Positions 41,853 through 44,427 of a stretch of 44,427 nucleotides of DNA are shown here, one piece after another. This DNA is from a virus. The translations under genes and the position numbers were made by a program. Location of the stretch: positions 1 through 44,427 of the IMG/VR virus record IMGVR_UViG_3300023172_000055. One strand, given 5' to 3'. The notes under the pieces were generated by a model, which saw only the letters and a list, made by a program, of their open reading frames with translations, made no database searches and was not told the DNA's origin. Each line of letters opens with the position of its first letter. The stretch's first letter is position 1.

Positions 41853-42139
41853 TTTATCTCGTATAGACGGGTTTCAATCTTATCAAGTTGCGTCTTAATG
41901 TCCTCAATATTCTTGGCGTTGGTCATAATGGTTTCACGCACCAGATTGTCTTTGAGGTCAAACTCTATGCGGGATACGGCTGGCTCAGGCAATTGCTTGG
42001 CGATGTCAATTTCTGCTTTTACATCGTAGTACATACCAACAGCTACTGAAAGACCAATAGCCAACGCAATCAGTGTCTTGATGCTTACTCCTAGAACGGT
42101 GTCCTCCCCAATCTCCTTGAGGTTTTTGTTGTCGCTCAT
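41849..42139 (-). CDS. one-TM coiled-coil protein of the lysis cassette
   Basis: A 96-residue membrane protein. A short charged N terminus (SDNKNLKEIGED) is followed by one hydrophobic helix at about 17-38 (VSIKTLIALAIGLSVAVGMYY) and a long helical domain (IEFDLKDNLVRE...NAKNIEDIKTQLDKIETRLYEIK) that should form a coiled coil. Similar proteins in related phages sit next to the holin and may act as antiholin, pinholin partner or tether. The exact role is unknown. It overlaps the holin candidate and the thioredoxin-like gene by 4 bases each. Confidence 0.72.
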   Translation of the reverse strand: MSDNKNLKEIGEDTVLGVSIKTLIALAIGLSVAVGMYYDVKAEIDIAKQLPEPAVSRIEFDLKDNLVRETIMTNAKNIEDIKTQLDKIETRLYEIK

Positions 42140-42390
42140 TTCTTTGCAAATTTCTCAAGCCCAGCAATACCGAAGCTTCCAAGTGTAACGATAACAAAAG
42201 AGTTGTAGGTGAACTCATTGATTACCAAATCTTTACCCACAAAGCCACTTACTACATCGGCAATCATTACGAGTACCATAACGGCAAACGACAAAAAGCC
42301 AATGATGGTCTTCTCATTGTAATCGTTCGTATCCTTGAAGATATCGGCAAATGCCATAAACTTATTCTTTATAGTTTTTATAATTACCAT
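42136..42390 (-). CDS. holin candidate, two transmembrane helices
   Basis: The frame is open further upstream, but the first ATG is at 42390, giving 84 residues. A second ATG at 42357 would give a 73-residue version starting MAFADIFKD, so a dual-start holin/antiholin pair is conceivable. After an amphipathic N terminus comes TIIGFLSFAVMVLVMIADVVSGF (TM1), a short polar loop (VGKDLVINEF), and SFVIVTLGSFGIAGL (TM2), followed by a basic tail (EKFAKK). Size, topology and the downstream endolysin and spanin make a class II holin likely. Confidence 0.75.
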   Translation of the reverse strand: MVIIKTIKNKFMAFADIFKDTNDYNEKTIIGFLSFAVMVLVMIADVVSGFVGKDLVINEFTYNSFVIVTLGSFGIAGLEKFAKK

Positions 42391-42418
42391 AATTGAATTT
42401 GAATGAGTTCTCTTGTCG

Positions 42419-42426
42419 CAAAGATA
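42419..42426 (-). promoter_or_regulatory. possible Bacteroidota -7 element (TATCTTTG)
   Basis: TATCTTTG on the minus strand lies 28 bases before the holin ATG (42390) and right after a terminator. It would start a lysis transcript. No clear -33 element is visible, because the position is occupied by the terminator U tract. Confidence 0.5.
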
Positions 42427-42430
42427 ATTC

Positions 42431-42453
42431 AAAAAAAAACCCCCTTTCGGGGG
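42431..42453 (-). terminator. rho-independent terminator
   Basis: The minus strand reads CCCCC-GAAA-GGGGG followed by nine T. A 5-bp all-GC stem with a GAAA loop and long U tract should terminate well. It lies 6 bases after the stop of the 77-residue gene and separates it from the lysis cassette. Confidence 0.88.
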
Positions 42454-42459
42454 ATTCCT

Positions 42460-42693
42460 TTATTCTGCCGGGGTAAACTCCCCGGTCGATAGGTCTAGCG
42501 TTCCGTCGCCCATCTCATCAGAAATTTCTTTTCGGGTCTCTTGAAGCTTAGCCTCAAGTTCTTTGTGGATGGCAAGAAGTTCGTTCTTACGGTTTTCCAT
42601 CAGAGCGATTGCTCCGATTTCAAGCTGGACAGTCTGCATGTCCTTCTGTATTTCGCGGATAGTCTCTACCAGCTTTTCATCTACTTTGGCCAT
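42460..42693 (-). CDS. coiled-coil protein, 77 aa
   Basis: A 77-residue helical protein: EKLVETIREIQKDMQTVQLEIGAIALMENRKNELLAIHKELEAKLQETRKEISDEMG has regular heptads over most of its length, and the tail (GTLDLSTGEFTPAE) is short and beta-like. Small coiled-coil proteins of this kind are found next to fibre genes in many Bacteroidota phages, where they may chaperone fibre trimerisation. That role is inferred from position. The gene is a stand-alone cistron with a -7-like element before it and a terminator after it. Confidence 0.75.
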   Translation of the reverse strand: MAKVDEKLVETIREIQKDMQTVQLEIGAIALMENRKNELLAIHKELEAKLQETRKEISDEMGDGTLDLSTGEFTPAE

Positions 42694-42717
42694 AGTAAAT
42701 TGGTTTTAATTAGATAA

Positions 42718-42725
42718 CAAATATA
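42718..42725 (-). promoter_or_regulatory. possible Bacteroidota -7 element (TATATTTG)
   Basis: TATATTTG on the minus strand matches TAnnTTTG and lies 24 bases before the ATG of the 77-residue coiled-coil gene, in a short A+T-rich gap after the fibre gene. A -33 TTG is not obvious. Confidence 0.5.
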
Positions 42726-42732
42726 CAACAGA

Positions 42733-44133
42733 CTATCGTGAATCTAAAATGTACCACTGCCCCGCAATGCCAATAACGCTTACTACGGCACGTGCGGCAG
42801 CAAGCTCAACGTAGGCGAGGCCGTTGATGTTCGTACCTGTATCGGCGGCATTCGGATAGATGCGTACAATATTGCTTGCGCTTACGTTTGCGCTCGCCAA
42901 AAAGCGGAAGATGGGATTGTAGGTTCCATAGCCATAGATGCTTGGAAGGTATACGGTTCCTGTTCCTGCGCCCCCCGTCCAGTCGTTGAAGATAATGTGC
43001 GACTGGGTGGCTACCGTGTTTGAGGAGCCGGAGGAGCTTGTAATGGTCTTTGCGTCTGGGCGGTATCCACCCTCAAGCTCAATAGCCTCTTGGAACGTAG
43101 CGTCGTTTTCAATCAGGGCATCTCCAGCAACATGCAGATTGGCCGATGGACTGACGGTCTTAATACCAATCGCGCCCCCAAGCGCCTTGCTTATTACCGC
43201 GTAGTTATCGTATGGAACACCGCCCCCCGTAGAAAAAGCAAGGTATGTGCCCGTGATTCCATCAATACCAATGCGCCAAAAAGACGCTGTAGACGTTGAG
43301 TCCGTCATTACTATCTGCGTCTCAAAGGCGTCGCTGGATATCTGGAGGGAGTTGTTTGTTTTAATCTCGTTGTCAAACGTCGCGGTCCCCGAAGAGTTGA
43401 TACTTATGGTAGTGCCTGCCGTTCCTACGTCAGAGATAGAGCTGTTGCCAAGCGTTGTTCCTGATACCCACTTAGCAATCTGGTTTGTTGTTCCACTACC
43501 TGCCGTACTTCCCGTTGAGTTGATGGTGATGGAATCTGTCGCGTCGTCTGTAGTGATGGTGATATTGCTACCTGCAACAAGGGTCAGCGTATCGGTAGCG
43601 CTATCGGCCACAACATCGCTCTGTCCGCTAACAGCAATTGTCTTAAAGGCATCCGATGCCTTGCTGTTAAATGTGTTCCAGTCCGTAGAGGATAGGTACC
43701 CGTCCGTAGAGGCGCCCGACTGGGTGATGCTTATGGTGCCTGAAGTTGTTATGGTTCCCCCCTGAATAGGCGCCGTTGTGGCGATGCTCGTCACTGTTCC
43801 GGTGCCTCCAGTGGCGGCTATTGTAAAGGTGGGGTAGGTGCCCGTTACATTTATTCCTGTGCCAGAGTTGAGCACAACTACTTGGTCGGGTGCTGTGTTT
43901 GTAACGGTGATGCTTCCCGCCGTAGTGATGGGTCCGCCGGAGACACTTATGCCCGTGCCGGCGGTAAGGTCAACGGAGGTCACTGTGCCTCCGCTGCTTG
44001 CCGTTAGATTAAGGTCCGCCCTTAATCTATTTAAAAGAGTCAGGTAGGTAACGCCCTTATTTAAAGACTCCCTCGGGTCGTATATTAAGAACTGGTCTCC
44101 GGGAGAGATTTGATTGATTACCCTTACTGACAT
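42733..44133 (-). CDS. tail fibre / appendage protein, 466 aa
   Basis: A 466-residue repetitive beta protein. The N terminus (VRVINQISPGDQFLIYDPRESLNKGVTYLTLLNRLRADL) is an anchor domain. Residues 45-160 consist of glycine/threonine-rich repeats of the type GTVTSVDLTAGTGISVSGGPIT, GTGINVTGTYPTFTIAATGG and GTVTSIATTAPIQGG. GYLSSTDWNTFNSK near 145-158 is a widespread fibre motif. The C-terminal part contains SANLHVAGDALIEN and a beta domain (AGQWYILDSR). This is a typical phage adhesin that assembles as a trimer for host recognition. No peptidase S74 domain was seen. Confidence 0.82.
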   Translation of the reverse strand: MSVRVINQISPGDQFLIYDPRESLNKGVTYLTLLNRLRADLNLTASSGGTVTSVDLTAGTGISVSGGPITTAGSITVTNTAPDQVVVLNSGTGINVTGTYPTFTIAATGGTGTVTSIATTAPIQGGTITTSGTISITQSGASTDGYLSSTDWNTFNSKASDAFKTIAVSGQSDVVADSATDTLTLVAGSNITITTDDATDSITINSTGSTAGSGTTNQIAKWVSGTTLGNSSISDVGTAGTTISINSSGTATFDNEIKTNNSLQISSDAFETQIVMTDSTSTASFWRIGIDGITGTYLAFSTGGGVPYDNYAVISKALGGAIGIKTVSPSANLHVAGDALIENDATFQEAIELEGGYRPDAKTITSSSGSSNTVATQSHIIFNDWTGGAGTGTVYLPSIYGYGTYNPIFRFLASANVSASNIVRIYPNAADTGTNINGLAYVELAAARAVVSVIGIAGQWYILDSR

Positions 44134-44142
44134 GCTTTGCCA

Positions 44143-44427
44143 TTAATCAGCGAGCGTGATGGTAACGCTGGTGGGGTTAACCTGTGCCTCAATCTGGGCA
44201 TCCAGAGAAGCCTTCTTTTCAGCAACAACCTCTTCGCCCATAGCGCTCTCTACCCATCCCGTAACAATCTCATTGGTGAGCTGGTCAACGGGGATAAAGG
44301 TATCGGGGGAGATGTCCTCCAAGCTGATGGCGATAGTGCCGTAGCAAGAAGAGGAGTAGGTGTCTTCGCCCTCTACGCGCTCAGCAGCGAGGTTCCAGTG
44401 CACGTTATAGACGACATCTGTGAGCTC
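44143..44427 (-). CDS. partial small phage protein, cut by the window end
   Basis: The frame stays open to the right edge: before the GTG at 44403 come ELTDVVYNV, then HWNLAAERVEG. The start is therefore outside the window. An apparent 86-residue version using that GTG is less likely. The visible part has a WNLAAE...GTIAISLEDISP beta region, a FIPVDQLTNEIVTGWVESAMG helix and an alanine-rich helix (KKASLDAQIEAQ). The DVxxNVHWxL pattern is shared with small virion-associated proteins of cyanophages and others. It precedes the fibre gene in the transcript by 9 bases. Confidence 0.75.
   Translation of the reverse strand, partial: ELTDVVYNVHWNLAAERVEGEDTYSSSCYGTIAISLEDISPDTFIPVDQLTNEIVTGWVESAMGEEVVAEKKASLDAQIEAQVNPTSVTITLAD

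Noticed and set aside
1-44427. Complete circular genome
   Set aside because: The minus-strand gene at the right edge lacks its start. Joining the ends gives codons back to an in-frame TGA (complement of 49-51) with no ATG, GTG or TTG, and no terminal redundancy was noticed.
1-44427. CRISPR arrays, insertion sequences, riboswitches
   Set aside because: No regularly spaced repeats, transposase motifs or conserved riboswitch cores were seen on reading both strands.

Overview
The window is a 44.4 kb piece of a tailed double-stranded DNA phage genome. The host is most likely a member of the Bacteroidota. This is inferred from the BT4734/VirE-N type primase, the scarcity of Shine-Dalgarno sites, TAnnTTTG-type -7 elements before several genes, and virion proteins that resemble those of Bacteroidota and aquatic short-tailed phages, including crAss-like relatives. 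No tape-measure, tail-tube or sheath gene is visible. Together with ring and nozzle-like proteins and a giant internal virion-type protein, this points to a podovirus-like particle. No integrase, repressor, DNA polymerase, RNA polymerase or CRISPR array was seen.

Left arm (1-10.3 kb, + strand): a tightly overlapping early operon for DNA metabolism. In order it encodes small unknowns and a DUF1599 protein, a DUF1071/Sak-type annealing protein, a PDDEXK exonuclease, a short SSB-like protein with an acidic DLPF tail and a terminator. These are followed by a primase-helicase fusion, an SF2 helicase, a VRR-NUC nuclease, a protein resembling DnaA domain IV, a metallophosphoesterase, several mini-genes and a MazG-like pyrophosphohydrolase. 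Two tRNA genes (CAT and TCT anticodons) close the arm.

Right arm (10.5-44.4 kb, - strand, convergent with the left arm): read in transcription order from the right edge it runs as follows. First come a truncated gene and an appendage/fibre gene, then a lysis cassette (two-TM holin candidate, one-TM coiled-coil protein, redox-dead thioredoxin-like protein, 44-residue basic peptide, M15 endolysin, u-spanin-like lipoprotein). Next are a second appendage-like protein, a duplicated GroES-like protein, and the packaging and head genes (TerS candidate, TerL, portal, scaffold candidate, major capsid protein). The arm ends with ring, nozzle and internal virion proteins and an 11.4 kb gene for a 3796-residue polyvalent protein that takes up about a quarter of the window.

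The giant protein is the most unusual item. It carries a zincin HEVFH motif, a GNAT-like domain, a block of LRR-like repeats in AT-richer DNA, membrane-active stretches, and a short RQK[K/R] motif recurring at domain boundaries. The motif could mark proteolytic processing sites, which is an inference. If the window ends are joined, the truncated right-edge gene gains no start codon before an in-frame stop, so the window is best read as a fragment and not as a simply closed circle.
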